Source of the DNA: Pseudomonas oligotrophica
GTDB lineage: Bacteria > Pseudomonadota > Gammaproteobacteria > Pseudomonadales > Pseudomonadaceae
Length of the DNA stretch: 64,000 nucleotides
Reading direction: 5' to 3'
Assembly (NCBI RefSeq): GCF_021726475.1
Contig: NZ_JAKJRU010000008.1
Span: 62,001-126,000, forward strand
In this document: in pieces, positions 8,158 to 16,910 of the stretch
How positions within the stretch are numbered: position 1 is the first letter of the stretch
Layout: the number at the start of each line of letters is the position of its first letter
Notes under the pieces: model-generated
Databases searched by the model: none
What the model was told of the DNA's origin: nothing
The model's input: the letters and a program-made list of their open reading frames with translations, nothing else
Program-made: the position numbers and the translations under genes

Positions 8158-9504
8158 TCAGTGAGCATGCGAGGCGCTGGCTTTGCCAAGCTCGGACTTA
8201 ATGATGAAACTGTTGGCCAAGGCATAGCGCACTCCGGCCTGAAGACCTTCCTTGATTTCAACCGCTTCACTATCGCCGCGACCAGTCACGATTGGCTGAG
8301 CAGCAAAGCCATGGTCGGTCCGTACAAACACCACCGGATTATCTTCCAACGTGTGGATCGCATCGGGCTTGACTGCAACCGGCACGGACACTCCGCCAGA
8401 GCCTACCCGCACTTTGACGAACAGGCCGGGACGCCAAACACCTTCCGGGTTCGGAAGCGTGACCCGGGCGGTAGCGGCGCGGCTTTGCTGACCAACAAGT
8501 GAGCCGACATAAGAAACGGTGCCATTGGCACTGGACTCGAATGCTGTGGCTTCGATAACCGCGTTGCTGCCGACTCGTACCGCGCTGAGTGCATTGGCAG
8601 GAACGCTGATATCTGCCCAAACGGTAGAGAGATCGGAAATGATGAATATCTGGTCGTCGGTATTGACTGACTCACCGAGCGTGATGTCCTTCTCAACGAT
8701 CATCCCATCGAACGGCGCCCTGAGTTCGTAGCGGCTCAATGCGTCTGGCTTGCCAGCATCACTACCAAGCGCTTGTAGCTGTGCTTTTGCATTCGCAACC
8801 GTCAGCTCTGCTTCCCGTAGAGCCTGTTGTGCCTGTAAATAATCCTGTTCTGCAGAAATACGCTCTTCCCACAGCTCCTTTTCGCGTCGATAGGTTTTCT
8901 GAGCCAATGCAAGACGTTTTTGTGCCGCGTAGAACTCGCTTCTACGTTCCGACAGGTCGGTACTCGCGATCACAGCAAGCACTTGCCCCTGTTTCACCTG
9001 TTCGCCCAAATCGACTTTGACCGCTTCAACGACACCTGAGAGACGAGGCACAACTTGCGCTGTACGATCCTGGTTAAACGTAATTTCACCTGGCAGCTCG
9101 ATTGCGCTTTGTATCTTTGCGGGCTCAGCAGTTGCCAGTGAAATGCCGGCGGCTAGGATTTGTGTCTCTGAGAGTTCTACCTCTGCTGTTTCAGTGTGCT
9201 CCGCTCCCTCGGGCTCATCTTCATGCTCATCTTTCTCTGCCGCACCGACCTCGTGATCGCTATCGGCGCCTCCTTCATCATGTCCATGATCTCCTTCGGC
9301 TTCAGCATCCTCATCCGAATGCCCTTCATCCTCCTGCTCCGATGCGTCACCATGCTCGCTATGTGCGTCGCCCGCTTCGGGCACAGCTGGACTACTGCGA
9401 AGAAGCAATCCGCCAAGCACAAGTGCCACGCTTAATATGACGACGATCCAAAAAATCTGCTTCTTGTGACCAGCCAAGGAAGATGTATTCGATTTACTTT
9501 TCAT
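8158..9504 (-). CDS. czcB: RND efflux periplasmic adaptor CzcB
   Basis: A 448-aa membrane fusion protein linking CzcA to the outer-membrane channel CzcC. It has an N-terminal membrane anchor (residues about 15-33), then a striking acidic and histidine-rich segment (about residues 40-105, with many D/E/H and motifs such as GHSDED and GDHGHDEG). Barrel-sandwich, helical-hairpin (residues about 195-245, with EKELWEERISAEQDYLQAQ) and beta-barrel domains follow. Known CzcB proteins have shorter His-rich metal-binding N-termini; this one is long and likely binds several divalent ions. The start ATG has the upstream ribosome binding site AAGGAATCC. Confidence 0.95.
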   Translation of the reverse strand: MKSKSNTSSLAGHKKQIFWIVVILSVALVLGGLLLRSSPAVPEAGDAHSEHGDASEQEDEGHSDEDAEAEGDHGHDEGGADSDHEVGAAEKDEHEDEPEGAEHTETAEVELSETQILAAGISLATAEPAKIQSAIELPGEITFNQDRTAQVVPRLSGVVEAVKVDLGEQVKQGQVLAVIASTDLSERRSEFYAAQKRLALAQKTYRREKELWEERISAEQDYLQAQQALREAELTVANAKAQLQALGSDAGKPDALSRYELRAPFDGMIVEKDITLGESVNTDDQIFIISDLSTVWADISVPANALSAVRVGSNAVIEATAFESSANGTVSYVGSLVGQQSRAATARVTLPNPEGVWRPGLFVKVRVGSGGVSVPVAVKPDAIHTLEDNPVVFVRTDHGFAAQPIVTGRGDSEAVEIKEGLQAGVRYALANSFIIKSELGKASASHAH

Positions 9505-9513
9505 ATGGATTCC

Positions 9514-10821
9514 TTATGGCTGAGTGGCCGAGGTGATAACGGCCGACCCATCGCCGACGATTCGGGCGATTTCCGCCGCCGCCTGGTTAGCTTGCGAGAG
9601 CGCAGACAGATACTGAGAGCGGGCTTGGAAAAGCGTGCGTTGAGCATCCAGTACGTCAAGGAAGGTGAACTTTCCTAGTTCGAACCCCTTGCTGGCAGCT
9701 TCATAAGCGCTTTGGGCACTGGGGAGCATGTCGTTGCGCAACAGTTCGAACTGCTGGCGAGCAGTGCGCAGCCGCATGTGCGCTTGGGAAAGTTCGCTTT
9801 TCAGGCGTATATGGACGGCGTTAAGCTCGTCCTGCGCCTGGTAGGCCCGTTCCTGTGCTGCTCCGATGTTGCCTTGGTTTCGATCAAACAACGGCAGGGG
9901 CATCGAGATACTCACCAGTCCCAGCGTGCCGTTATATTCATCTGAGCGTTGGGCACCTACGCTAACCGTCACGTTAGAAAAGCGATTCGTCCTTTCCAGC
10001 TCCAACGCAGCCCGACGTCTTTCAGCCTCCCGACGCGCGCGGGTTAGTTGGGCGGAATCGTTCAAACGGCTATAAAGCTCAGCTAGCTCGGGAAGAGGAG
10101 GCACTGCCTCTACCGGCTCTTTTACTCGCTCAAAGCGTGGCTGTGGATTTCCCCAGTTGGCCGCCAGCCGAGTGCGCGCAGCTTCGAGTTCAGCTGTGGC
10201 CTGGGCAAGCTCTACTTGCACTCCAGTAGCCGCAACCCGCGCCCGGGTTTCCTCTACGGGAGAGACCATGCCGGCCCTCACACGTCGATTGGCAACGTTC
10301 ACAGCTTGCTTCGCAAGCTTTGAAGCAGCCTGAGCGAGGTCCAGCCGTTCTTGAGCAGTAAGCACATCGTAGTATGCACCCATCACTGCCCCCCTCAGTC
10401 GAGCTTGGGCGTCCTGTAGGTCGGCGGCCGCTACGTCCATGGCGCGTTGCGCTGCCTCAATACGAGCCGAACGTTTACCACCCAGCTCTATTTCTTGGCT
10501 CAGTTCAAGCGTGGTCTCCGGGGCATCGCCCCGGATTCCCTCCTGGCTAGCGGACAATATTGGATTCGGACGTGCTCCTGCTTGGCTAATCAATGCGCGA
10601 GAAGCAGCCAGCTCACGTCTTGCAGCAGCCAGTTCAGGGCTTGCAGAGCTAGCGAGTTCCAAGGCGCGTACAAAGCTTATGGAGTCGACAGACTCAACGG
10701 GGAAGGTATTTGACACACTGACAGGTAAGGTCTGTGTGAAGGTCGGCAACTCTAAGGGTTGCGCAAAGGCGAGATTGCACGACAACGTCGTCAACCCCAG
10801 CGAGAAAAGAGCTTTTCGCAC
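9514..10821 (-). CDS. czcC: TolC-family outer membrane efflux protein CzcC
   Basis: A 435-aa outer-membrane channel of the CzcCBA complex. An N-terminal signal peptide (MRKALFSLGLTTLSCNLAFA) is followed by the repeated alpha-helical OEP domains rich in Ala, Gln and Arg; the second repeat contains FELGKFTFLDVLDAQRTLFQ, the conserved TolC-family turn. The stop lies 9 bp before the czcB start, so the genes are co-transcribed. Its length matches Czc/CusC-type channels. Confidence 0.95.
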   Translation of the reverse strand: MRKALFSLGLTTLSCNLAFAQPLELPTFTQTLPVSVSNTFPVESVDSISFVRALELASSASPELAAARRELAASRALISQAGARPNPILSASQEGIRGDAPETTLELSQEIELGGKRSARIEAAQRAMDVAAADLQDAQARLRGAVMGAYYDVLTAQERLDLAQAASKLAKQAVNVANRRVRAGMVSPVEETRARVAATGVQVELAQATAELEAARTRLAANWGNPQPRFERVKEPVEAVPPLPELAELYSRLNDSAQLTRARREAERRRAALELERTNRFSNVTVSVGAQRSDEYNGTLGLVSISMPLPLFDRNQGNIGAAQERAYQAQDELNAVHIRLKSELSQAHMRLRTARQQFELLRNDMLPSAQSAYEAASKGFELGKFTFLDVLDAQRTLFQARSQYLSALSQANQAAAEIARIVGDGSAVITSATQP

Positions 10822-10879
10822 CGAAATCTCCTAAAAAAAGGGAAGGTTCGGTGAGACGTCAGATACAGATAAATGGCGC

Positions 10880-11260
10880 TTACTGGTTACTTTGGCGTCC
10901 CACCGGTTTTGCACCGATGCGCCAATTAGGTTTCTCAGGACGCCCCGCTTCAGCCGATGCGTAGCTAGCAGAAGGAAACGGTTTCAAGCTCATTGATAAT
11001 ACCGAACCAGGACAGATCCCTTTCGTTATAAGCGGCTTGATATGGTCGCCATGAAAGACACAGTCTCCATCCAGACTGATTTTTTTTGCGGCTTTTGACG
11101 ATCCTTCCTCGTCAGTACCCAGAGACTCGTGCGGATGTTCGTGATGTCCAAGATGATTTGCTGCCGAACCATCCTCATGACTGCAGCTCGTGCTAACAAC
11201 TGCCCATGATGATTGCAATGGGAACAAGGCTAGCAACATCAGCAAAACTATTTTTCTCAT
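10880..11260 (-). CDS. czcI: CzcI-like periplasmic metal-resistance protein
   Basis: A 126-aa protein at the head of the operon (order czcI-czcC-czcB-czcA as in Cupriavidus). The ATG at 11260 begins a signal peptide, MRKIVLLMLLALFPLQSSWA. The mature part holds a His-rich segment (HLGHHEHPHES) and a few cysteines (CSHED, GDCVFHGDH), fitting a periplasmic metal-binding role. In Cupriavidus, CzcI is linked to regulation of czc expression. The frame continues upstream to 11389, but that extension would destroy the signal peptide. Assignment rests on position, size and composition more than on strong motif identity. Confidence 0.75.
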   Translation of the reverse strand: MRKIVLLMLLALFPLQSSWAVVSTSCSHEDGSAANHLGHHEHPHESLGTDEEGSSKAAKKISLDGDCVFHGDHIKPLITKGICPGSVLSMSLKPFPSASYASAEAGRPEKPNWRIGAKPVGRQSNQ

Positions 11261-11487
11261 CCAAGGCAAAACGATGACTTCCTGGTTTAGATGTCGAATC
11301 CAATCATAAGAACTACCCCCGCCAAGACGCGAAACACATGCGCCTCTACTGCGATAGTGATTCGCCCTGAATTTAGTAGACAAATACACGAAAGCGTTTT
11401 TATCAGCCTTGCCAAGCCGGCGAGATAGCTGATGGCTATGGGGTGGTGACTTTAAATAAGTGTGGATAACGACCTGGTGACCGCAAC

Positions 11488-11503
11488 ATTACAAATCTGT
11501 AAT
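11488..11503. promoter_or_regulatory. Perfect CzcR/CopR-type operator between czcI and porin gene
   Basis: ATTACA-AATC-TGTAAT, a perfect dyad of the type bound by CzcR/CopR/IrlR-like OmpR-family regulators of metal resistance. It sits midway in the 400-bp divergent region (11261-11660) between czcI and the OprD-type gene, so one bound regulator could act on both. A degenerate extra half-site (ATTACA) is at 11533-11538. No other gene is seen in this interval. Confidence 0.7.
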
Positions 11504-11660
11504 CGAAGGAGTGCGCGATTGGGCTTCCTCAGATTACAAAATAGTCATTTGCCGCTAATCCTGCCGTCATCTCTAGGGGAAGAACATGGCCAAGCGCTAA
11601 AAACAAAAAGGCGAAAGGCGTCATTCGAGCACTGACCTGCCGTACATAAGGAGCATCATC

Positions 11661-12980
11661 ATGAGCAAAAAGGCCGTTTTTTCGCTGACAGCCCTTTCAC
11701 TGGCATTGGGCAGCGCCCCGGTCTTTGCCCAATCGGAAACAGCCGAGGGCTTCATCGAAGGCAGCACGCTATCGCTGATAAATCGCAACTTCTATTTCAA
11801 TCGGGATTTTCGCGACGGTGAGAGTGCCGCCGGCAATGGCTACTCCGAGGAATGGGCCCACGGATTGATGGCCTTCTTCGAGTCCGGATATACCCAAGGC
11901 TCGGTAGAGATTGGCTTCGACGCTTTCGCCATGCTCGGCCTCAAGCTCGACTCCGGTTCGGGGCGCTCCGGTGTGGGCGGCAGCATCGACCTGCTTCCCC
12001 ACGACAGCGCTGGCGATCCTGAGGATGACTTCACACGGGTGGGGGGCGCGGTGAAAGCACGCTTGCTGGACACCGAGATCAAGGCCGGCGATGTATTTCC
12101 CACTACACCTGTCGTGCACTTCGGCGACTCTCGGCTGCTGCCGGAGTCTTTCAAGGGTGTCACCGTTGTGAACAACTCGCTGGACGACCTCACCCTTCAG
12201 GGAGGCCGCTTGCACGCGATGAGCCAGCCCAACACCAGTAACATGAACGAAGACTTCGTCACCTTCTACGGCGGGGGCGTAGACGCGCCTTGGCTCGGCT
12301 ACGCAGGCGGTGACTACAGCGTGAATGAAAATATCAGTCTTAGCCTGTACACCAGCCGCCTCAAAGATGCCTGGAACCAGCATTACTTCGGTGCGTCGGC
12401 CACCTATCCGCTCTCCGATATCGTCGCGCTGCTGGCCAGCTTCAACTATTACAAGGCAACCGACGAAGGCCGTGAGTTGCTGGGCGAGTTCAACAACAAC
12501 ATCTGGAGCTCCAGCCTGGGTGTCGCCTTCGGCGCGCACACCGTCACGGCGTCGTATCAGCGAAACAACGGTAACAACGACTTTGACTACTTGCGCCAGG
12601 CGGACTCGATCTACCTGAACAACTCCATTCAGTACAGTGATTTCAACTCACCTAAAGAGCAGTCCTGGATGCTGCGCTACGACCTGAACATGGCGGAGTA
12701 CGGCATACCCGGGCTTACTTTCATGACCCGCTACGCCCGCGGTTGGGGCGCCGATTACAGCAACGCGAACGAGGTGTACATGCGCCAAGACGATAACGGT
12801 GCGCCGCTGACGGGACAGAACCGCTGGGAACGCGACGTCGAAGCCCGCTACGTTGTACAGACTGGCTCTCTCAAGGATTTGTCTCTGCGGGTGCGCCAGG
12901 CTACCACGCGGGCGACTGCTTTCGAGTCCGACCTCGATGAGGTCCGATTCATCGCCGAGTACCCTCTCTCGATCTTGTGA
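11661..12980 (+). CDS. OprD-family outer membrane porin
   Basis: A 439-aa outer-membrane channel of the OprD family for small substrates such as basic amino acids, peptides or carboxylates. A signal peptide ending APVFA is followed by the OprD signature start (GFIEGSTLSLINRNFYFNRD), then alternating amphipathic strands, and a C-terminal strand ending in L. AAGGAG lies upstream of the ATG. It is divergent from czcICBA, shares the CzcR box, and precedes czcRS. In P. aeruginosa, CzcRS lowers oprD expression and links zinc to carbapenem resistance; here an OprD-type gene is physically inside the czc locus, which suggests the same coupling (inference). Substrate unknown. Confidence 0.92.
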   Translation: MSKKAVFSLTALSLALGSAPVFAQSETAEGFIEGSTLSLINRNFYFNRDFRDGESAAGNGYSEEWAHGLMAFFESGYTQGSVEIGFDAFAMLGLKLDSGSGRSGVGGSIDLLPHDSAGDPEDDFTRVGGAVKARLLDTEIKAGDVFPTTPVVHFGDSRLLPESFKGVTVVNNSLDDLTLQGGRLHAMSQPNTSNMNEDFVTFYGGGVDAPWLGYAGGDYSVNENISLSLYTSRLKDAWNQHYFGASATYPLSDIVALLASFNYYKATDEGRELLGEFNNNIWSSSLGVAFGAHTVTASYQRNNGNNDFDYLRQADSIYLNNSIQYSDFNSPKEQSWMLRYDLNMAEYGIPGLTFMTRYARGWGADYSNANEVYMRQDDNGAPLTGQNRWERDVEARYVVQTGSLKDLSLRVRQATTRATAFESDLDEVRFIAEYPLSIL

Positions 12981-13042
12981 AACACCATGAGCAACACCAC
13001 ATCTTCTTTAGTTTTGCTCCCTTGGTTTGAAGATGTGTTTCA

Positions 13043-13066
13043 GGCGCCCATCAGGGCGCCTTTTTT
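13043..13066 (+). terminator. Rho-independent terminator after the porin gene
   Basis: GGCGCCC-ATCA-GGGCGCC stem directly followed by TTTTTT, 60 bp after the porin stop. Confidence 0.9.
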
Positions 13067-13113
13067 CGTTTGGTGCACCCGCTCGCGCTGCGGGTCAACC
13101 AAATGACCGGTAG

Positions 13114-13130
13114 ATTACAAATTCGCAAGA
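13114..13130 (+). promoter_or_regulatory. Half-conserved CzcR-type box upstream of czcR
   Basis: ATTACAAATTCGCAAG: the first half (ATTACAAAT) is identical to the perfect box at 11488 and the second half is degraded. Its position about 170 bp before czcR is compatible with autoregulation. The rest of 13067-13300 shows no gene. Confidence 0.35.
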
Positions 13131-13300
13131 TAGCCCTCACAGGGCTTTTACCGCGTTAAAGTGCTTCCCGCTTCCCTGGGCAGATCTTTTCGCCTCTGCC
13201 TTTCACGCTAGAGCCAAGCCGCTTTCGTCTTGACCTAGTTACTACATGGATTTTTTTGGTTCCGCTTACCGCGCACCTCCTTGCCGAGTTACCTCAAAAT

Positions 13301-13975
13301 ATGCGCATCCTGGTTGTCGAAGACGAGATCAACGCTGCGGAATACTTGCAGCAGGGTCTTATCGAATGTGGTTACTTGGTCGATTGCGTAAGTGATGGCC
13401 TCGATGGGTTTCACCTGGCACTGCAGAACGACTATGACATCGTGCTGCTAGATGTGAATCTGCCAACCATGGATGGGTGGGAGGTTCTCGAACTCATCAG
13501 GCGGCGTAAGCAGACACGCGTCATCATGCTGACTGCCAATGGCCGCTTAGAGCAAAAAGTCCGCGGCTTGGAATCGGGCGCCGACGACTATCTGGTCAAG
13601 CCGTTCCAGTTCCCCGAGCTGCTTGCCCGTATCCGGACACTGTTGCGGCGAGGCGAGGCAGTCACACTTCCGAGCAACCTGCGTGTAGCCGACCTCGAAC
13701 TGGACCCGGCCCGGCATAGGGCTTACCGGAGCGGTCAGCGTATCGACCTCACCAGCAAAGAATTTGCGTTATTGCATCTGCTCATGCGCCGGACTGGCGA
13801 AGTCCTCACGCGTACGGAAATAACTGCCATGGTGTGGGACATCAATTTCGACTGCGATACCAATGTGGTGGATGTTGCGATTCGTCGCCTGCGGATGAAA
13901 GTGGACGAACCCTTCGGCGATCGCCTGATACACACCATCCGGGGTGTGGGCTACGTGCTGGAGGCGCGGCCTTGA
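13301..13975 (+). CDS. czcR: Heavy-metal response regulator CzcR
   Basis: A 224-aa OmpR/PhoB-type response regulator. The receiver domain begins MRILVVEDEINAAEYLQQ, the phospho-acceptor Asp is in DIVLLDVNLPTMDGWEV and the conserved Lys in DDYLVKPFQFPELLARI. The C-terminal winged helix runs to IRRLRMKVDEPFGDRLIHTIRGVGYVLEARP, the CzcR/IrlR/CopR subfamily ending. An upstream in-frame TTG at 13256 exists, but the ATG at 13301 gives the canonical start and length. Its stop overlaps the TTG start of the sensor gene (TTGA). It is predicted to bind the ATTACA-N4-TGTAAT boxes of this locus. Confidence 0.93.
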   Translation: MRILVVEDEINAAEYLQQGLIECGYLVDCVSDGLDGFHLALQNDYDIVLLDVNLPTMDGWEVLELIRRRKQTRVIMLTANGRLEQKVRGLESGADDYLVKPFQFPELLARIRTLLRRGEAVTLPSNLRVADLELDPARHRAYRSGQRIDLTSKEFALLHLLMRRTGEVLTRTEITAMVWDINFDCDTNVVDVAIRRLRMKVDEPFGDRLIHTIRGVGYVLEARP

Positions 13976-15345
13976 AGCCACTCAGCCTCGCATCGCGTCT
14001 CGCGCTTCAAATCACACTGACCGGCGCCGCTTTGGTCGCGCTGCTGATTGCACTGAGCTACTGGGTACTGGTGCGCCAACTGGAACTGCGCGCCCAGGAG
14101 GAAGTGACGGCCAAGCTCTCTCAGATCGATCATGGACTCCTCGAAGACACCAAAGCCCGTATGGGCCGCTCCTGGCAACACGCATTGAGCGATACCGTAC
14201 TCGGCCATGACAACCTTTCGATTACGGTCATCGGCGATACAGCGAAATCACCCATTTTCAGTATCGGCCGATTCGCCAATGCGCCGCAGCAGCTGGATCT
14301 CGTGAGCAGGGACGGCGACTATCTTGGCTGGACAACGAAAGATGGCGTGCAGATGCTAACCGGGCGCAAGCAAATCCAAGTCCCGGGACTGGCTCCAATG
14401 ACGCTTTTACTTTCGCAAGATCGCAGTGCCGATCAACGGCTGGTGGCTGCATTCCTGCGCTCGGCCTTAGTGACCGTGCCGATGCTACTGATATTGATCG
14501 GATTGGCTGGATGGCTAATCGCCCAAAATGGCTTGCGGCCGCTTCGCAAGTTCCGGGCCTTGGCGACTAAGGTATCTACACAGGATCTATCACCTCGAAT
14601 CCGCACCGATCGGCTTCCGCAAGAGCTCCAGGCATTGGCGCACAGCCTCAACGTAATGCTTCATCGACTCGATGACGGCGTTCAGCAACTGTCACAATTC
14701 TCGGACGATGTGGCTCATGAGTTAAAAACTCCGCTGAACAACCTGATAGGCAAGGCGCAGGTGACTTTGGTGCGTGAGCGAAGCAAGGAGCATTATCGGG
14801 AGGTGATCGAGTCGTCGGTTGAAGAACTCGAACGCATGGATCGAATCGTGTCAGACATGCTGTTTCTCGCCCAGGCCAGCCACGCCAGCCCAGCACTGAA
14901 GCTCGAACAATTATCTTTAGGAAGCGAGGCGAGGCGCGTATGTGAATACTTCGAAGTCCTTGCCGAAGAAGCGGGAGTCGCTACGACAGTAACGGGCGAT
15001 GCCATGATTTTGGGAAATCGACTTATGGTCCAGCGGGCCATTTCCAACCTGCTATCCAACGCGCTGCGGCATTCAAATACTGGCAGTACGGTCGAACTTA
15101 AGATCCTTGAGGAGGACGTAGACATCGTCTCGCTGGCTGTCACCAATCATGGCGCGACTATCGAATCGGATCATCTCCCACATCTGTTCGACCGCTTTTA
15201 CCGCGTTAACGGCATACAACCTCGCGGGGCAGGATTGGGGCTAGCGATTGTCCGCTCAGTGATGAACCTCCACAAAGGCCACGTGGCCGTCGCCAGCAAA
15301 GACGGTCGGACCACGTTTGAACTCACGTTTCCTCGGCAGGCCTGA
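13972..15345 (+). CDS. czcS: Heavy-metal sensor histidine kinase CzcS
   Basis: A 457-aa inner-membrane sensor kinase, partner of CzcR. Two transmembrane segments (about residues 12-35 and 160-185) flank a periplasmic sensor domain. A HAMP linker follows, then the H-box FSDDVAHELKTPLNNLIGKA, the N-box ISNLLSNALRHS and the G/F boxes HLFDRFYRVNG and GAGLGLAIVRS. No ATG fits; the TTG at 13972, overlapping the czcR stop, is the most likely start and gives a normal length for the CzcS/CopS/IrlS family. The periplasmic region senses excess Zn/Cd/Co in known homologues. Confidence 0.9.
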   Translation: MKPLSLASRLALQITLTGAALVALLIALSYWVLVRQLELRAQEEVTAKLSQIDHGLLEDTKARMGRSWQHALSDTVLGHDNLSITVIGDTAKSPIFSIGRFANAPQQLDLVSRDGDYLGWTTKDGVQMLTGRKQIQVPGLAPMTLLLSQDRSADQRLVAAFLRSALVTVPMLLILIGLAGWLIAQNGLRPLRKFRALATKVSTQDLSPRIRTDRLPQELQALAHSLNVMLHRLDDGVQQLSQFSDDVAHELKTPLNNLIGKAQVTLVRERSKEHYREVIESSVEELERMDRIVSDMLFLAQASHASPALKLEQLSLGSEARRVCEYFEVLAEEAGVATTVTGDAMILGNRLMVQRAISNLLSNALRHSNTGSTVELKILEEDVDIVSLAVTNHGATIESDHLPHLFDRFYRVNGIQPRGAGLGLAIVRSVMNLHKGHVAVASKDGRTTFELTFPRQA

Positions 15346-15467
15346 CTCAAAGTGATACCGCACGGAGACAGCCATCACTACGAAGGGGCAAAAACCACAG
15401 GGACAAACAACCATTTCGAGGGCATGCGCGTTGGCCGGGTAACCAGGCCCGCAAGCCCCAACGCCGT

Positions 15468-15872
15468 TCATTTAATGCATGCGTCCTCGCTAATTCCGGC
15501 GAGAATGCCGCAAGCCTCAACTTCCCGCCCATCGTTGCAATTAGCCCGCAGTGAAACGAGTTGTCGTTCGAGTGATTGCAGAGCGGTTATCTGGGATCTG
15601 ACTTGAGAAATGTGATCATCGAGTAAGGCATTGACGGCCGTACAAGGCTGGCGAGGGTCATCCTGGTAGCTTTGGAGTGCGTGAATCTCTGGAAGTGACA
15701 GATTCAAGATTCGGCAGCGCCGGATGAAAGCTAGCCGCTCGCCATGCTTCTCGGTGTAGACACGATAGCCGTTCGCCTGGCGATCAGGCGGTGGCAACAA
15801 GCCCTGCTGCTCATAGAAGCGGATCGTCTGTGTATCAATCCCTATTAGCCTTGCTAACTGACCAATGCGCAT
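15468..15872 (-). CDS. cadR: MerR-family Cd/Pb-responsive regulator (CadR-like)
   Basis: A 134-aa MerR-family activator. The N-terminal winged helix (MRIGQLARLIGIDTQTIRFYE) is followed by a long dimerisation helix and a C-terminal metal loop. Cysteines C77, C112 and C121 match the CadR/PbrR pattern, with the C-terminal loop NCNDGREVEACGIL; a fourth, C53, lies nearer the N-terminus. An ATG at 15887 is also in frame, but the ATG at 15872 has the GAGG ribosome binding site and the canonical start. It is divergent from the second CDF-type gene, across a perfect MerR-type promoter (15901-15931), so it most likely activates that exporter when Cd, Pb or Zn is present. It lies downstream of czcS in opposite orientation. 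Confidence 0.9.
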   Translation of the reverse strand: MRIGQLARLIGIDTQTIRFYEQQGLLPPPDRQANGYRVYTEKHGERLAFIRRCRILNLSLPEIHALQSYQDDPRQPCTAVNALLDDHISQVRSQITALQSLERQLVSLRANCNDGREVEACGILAGISEDACIK

Positions 15873-15900
15873 CGTGTGAATCCTCATCGGCTCTGCGTTA

Positions 15901-15931
15901 TTGACCTTATAGTAGCTATAAGGCTTTTAAT
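15901..15931 (+). promoter_or_regulatory. MerR-type promoter with 19-bp spacer and CadR operator
   Basis: The -35 TTGACC (15901-15906) and -10 TTTAAT (15926-15931) are separated by 19 bp, the over-long spacer typical of MerR-activated promoters. The spacer holds a perfect dyad, CCTTATAG-TAG-CTATAAGG (15905-15923). The promoter faces the exporter gene at 15965, and the cadR start lies 30 bp to the left, so this is the expected CadR target. Confidence 0.88.
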
Positions 15932-15964
15932 GATCCCATCTTCGATTTCAAGTGGAGCCGTATC

Positions 15965-16855
15965 ATGAGCAAGTCCGATGGTCCCTGCGGCTGCGATGCG
16001 ACACCAGCCGCTGATGCCGATATGCAAAACCCTTCCGATACGACGGGGCAATGGGTCAGTGTTTACGCCGTGCCCAAGATGGATTGTCCATCAGAAGAGC
16101 GAATGATCCGCTTGGCGCTGAATGGTTTGGACGGAGTTCGGAAGCTGACTTTTGATCTGTCGGACCGTCGGTTAGATGTCATGCATGACAGTGCCGTTGA
16201 GCCCATAACCAAAAAGCTGGCGACGTTAGGGCTAGGCGCCACTCTTCAGAAAACTGTCGCGGCAGACCCTGAGATGATCAAAGCCGCCGAGAATCCGGCG
16301 AACTCTACACAGGAATCCCGCTCCCTACGTTTACTGTTAGGCATCAACGCCTTCATGTTCGTGGTAGAGATGACTGCTGGCCTGATTGCCAGGTCCGCGG
16401 GTCTGATTGCCGATTCGCTCGACATGTTCGCTGACGCGGCAGTGTACGGCCTGGCCCTTTATGCGGTTGGGCGCAGCGTCAATCTGCAGGTGCGTGCTGC
16501 ACACCTTGCTGGTGTGCTCCAGCTGATTTTGGCCCTCGGCGTGCTCGTAGAGGTGATCAGACGCTTTATATTCGGCAGCGAGCCCGAGTCGCTGATAATG
16601 ATGGCCGTCGCGTTCCTGGCATTGCTCGCCAACACGGGTTGTTTGCTGCTGATTTCCAAACACCGGGAAGGTGGTGCTCACATGAAAGCGAGCTGGATAT
16701 TCTCCGCCAATGATGTGGTCATCAACATGGGCGTCATAGTCGCCGGAGCGCTCGTCGCTTGGACTGGGTCCAACTACCCAGACCTGATTATCGGTACCGT
16801 CGTGGGATTCATCGTTCTCAACGGCGCTCGGCGTATTCTGGCGCTCAAGGGTTGA
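15965..16855 (+). CDS. CDF-type cation transporter with N-terminal HMA-like domain
   Basis: A 296-aa inner-membrane metal exporter. The N-terminal third is a soluble HMA-like ferredoxin-fold domain (residues about 33-95) with the motif KMDCPSEE, preceded by a Cys-rich start (GPCGCD). Six transmembrane helices follow, with CDF-type acidic sites in helix 2 (DSLDMFADA) and helix 5 (ANDVVINMG). It lacks the C-terminal cytoplasmic domain of classic CDF proteins. CadR-adjacent genes of this build are usually annotated cation transporter and export Cd/Zn/Pb. It is controlled by the MerR-type promoter directly upstream. Confidence 0.87.
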   Translation: MSKSDGPCGCDATPAADADMQNPSDTTGQWVSVYAVPKMDCPSEERMIRLALNGLDGVRKLTFDLSDRRLDVMHDSAVEPITKKLATLGLGATLQKTVAADPEMIKAAENPANSTQESRSLRLLLGINAFMFVVEMTAGLIARSAGLIADSLDMFADAAVYGLALYAVGRSVNLQVRAAHLAGVLQLILALGVLVEVIRRFIFGSEPESLIMMAVAFLALLANTGCLLLISKHREGGAHMKASWIFSANDVVINMGVIVAGALVAWTGSNYPDLIIGTVVGFIVLNGARRILALKG

Positions 16856-16910
16856 AGGAGCTCCCGTTACAGAAAAAGGGTGTCTTCATGCCTGTAAGCC
16901 ATCCGGGTCT

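Noticed and set aside
13256-13300. Upstream TTG start for czcR
   Set aside because: Adds 15 residues before the canonical MRILVVEDE start; not supported by the family.
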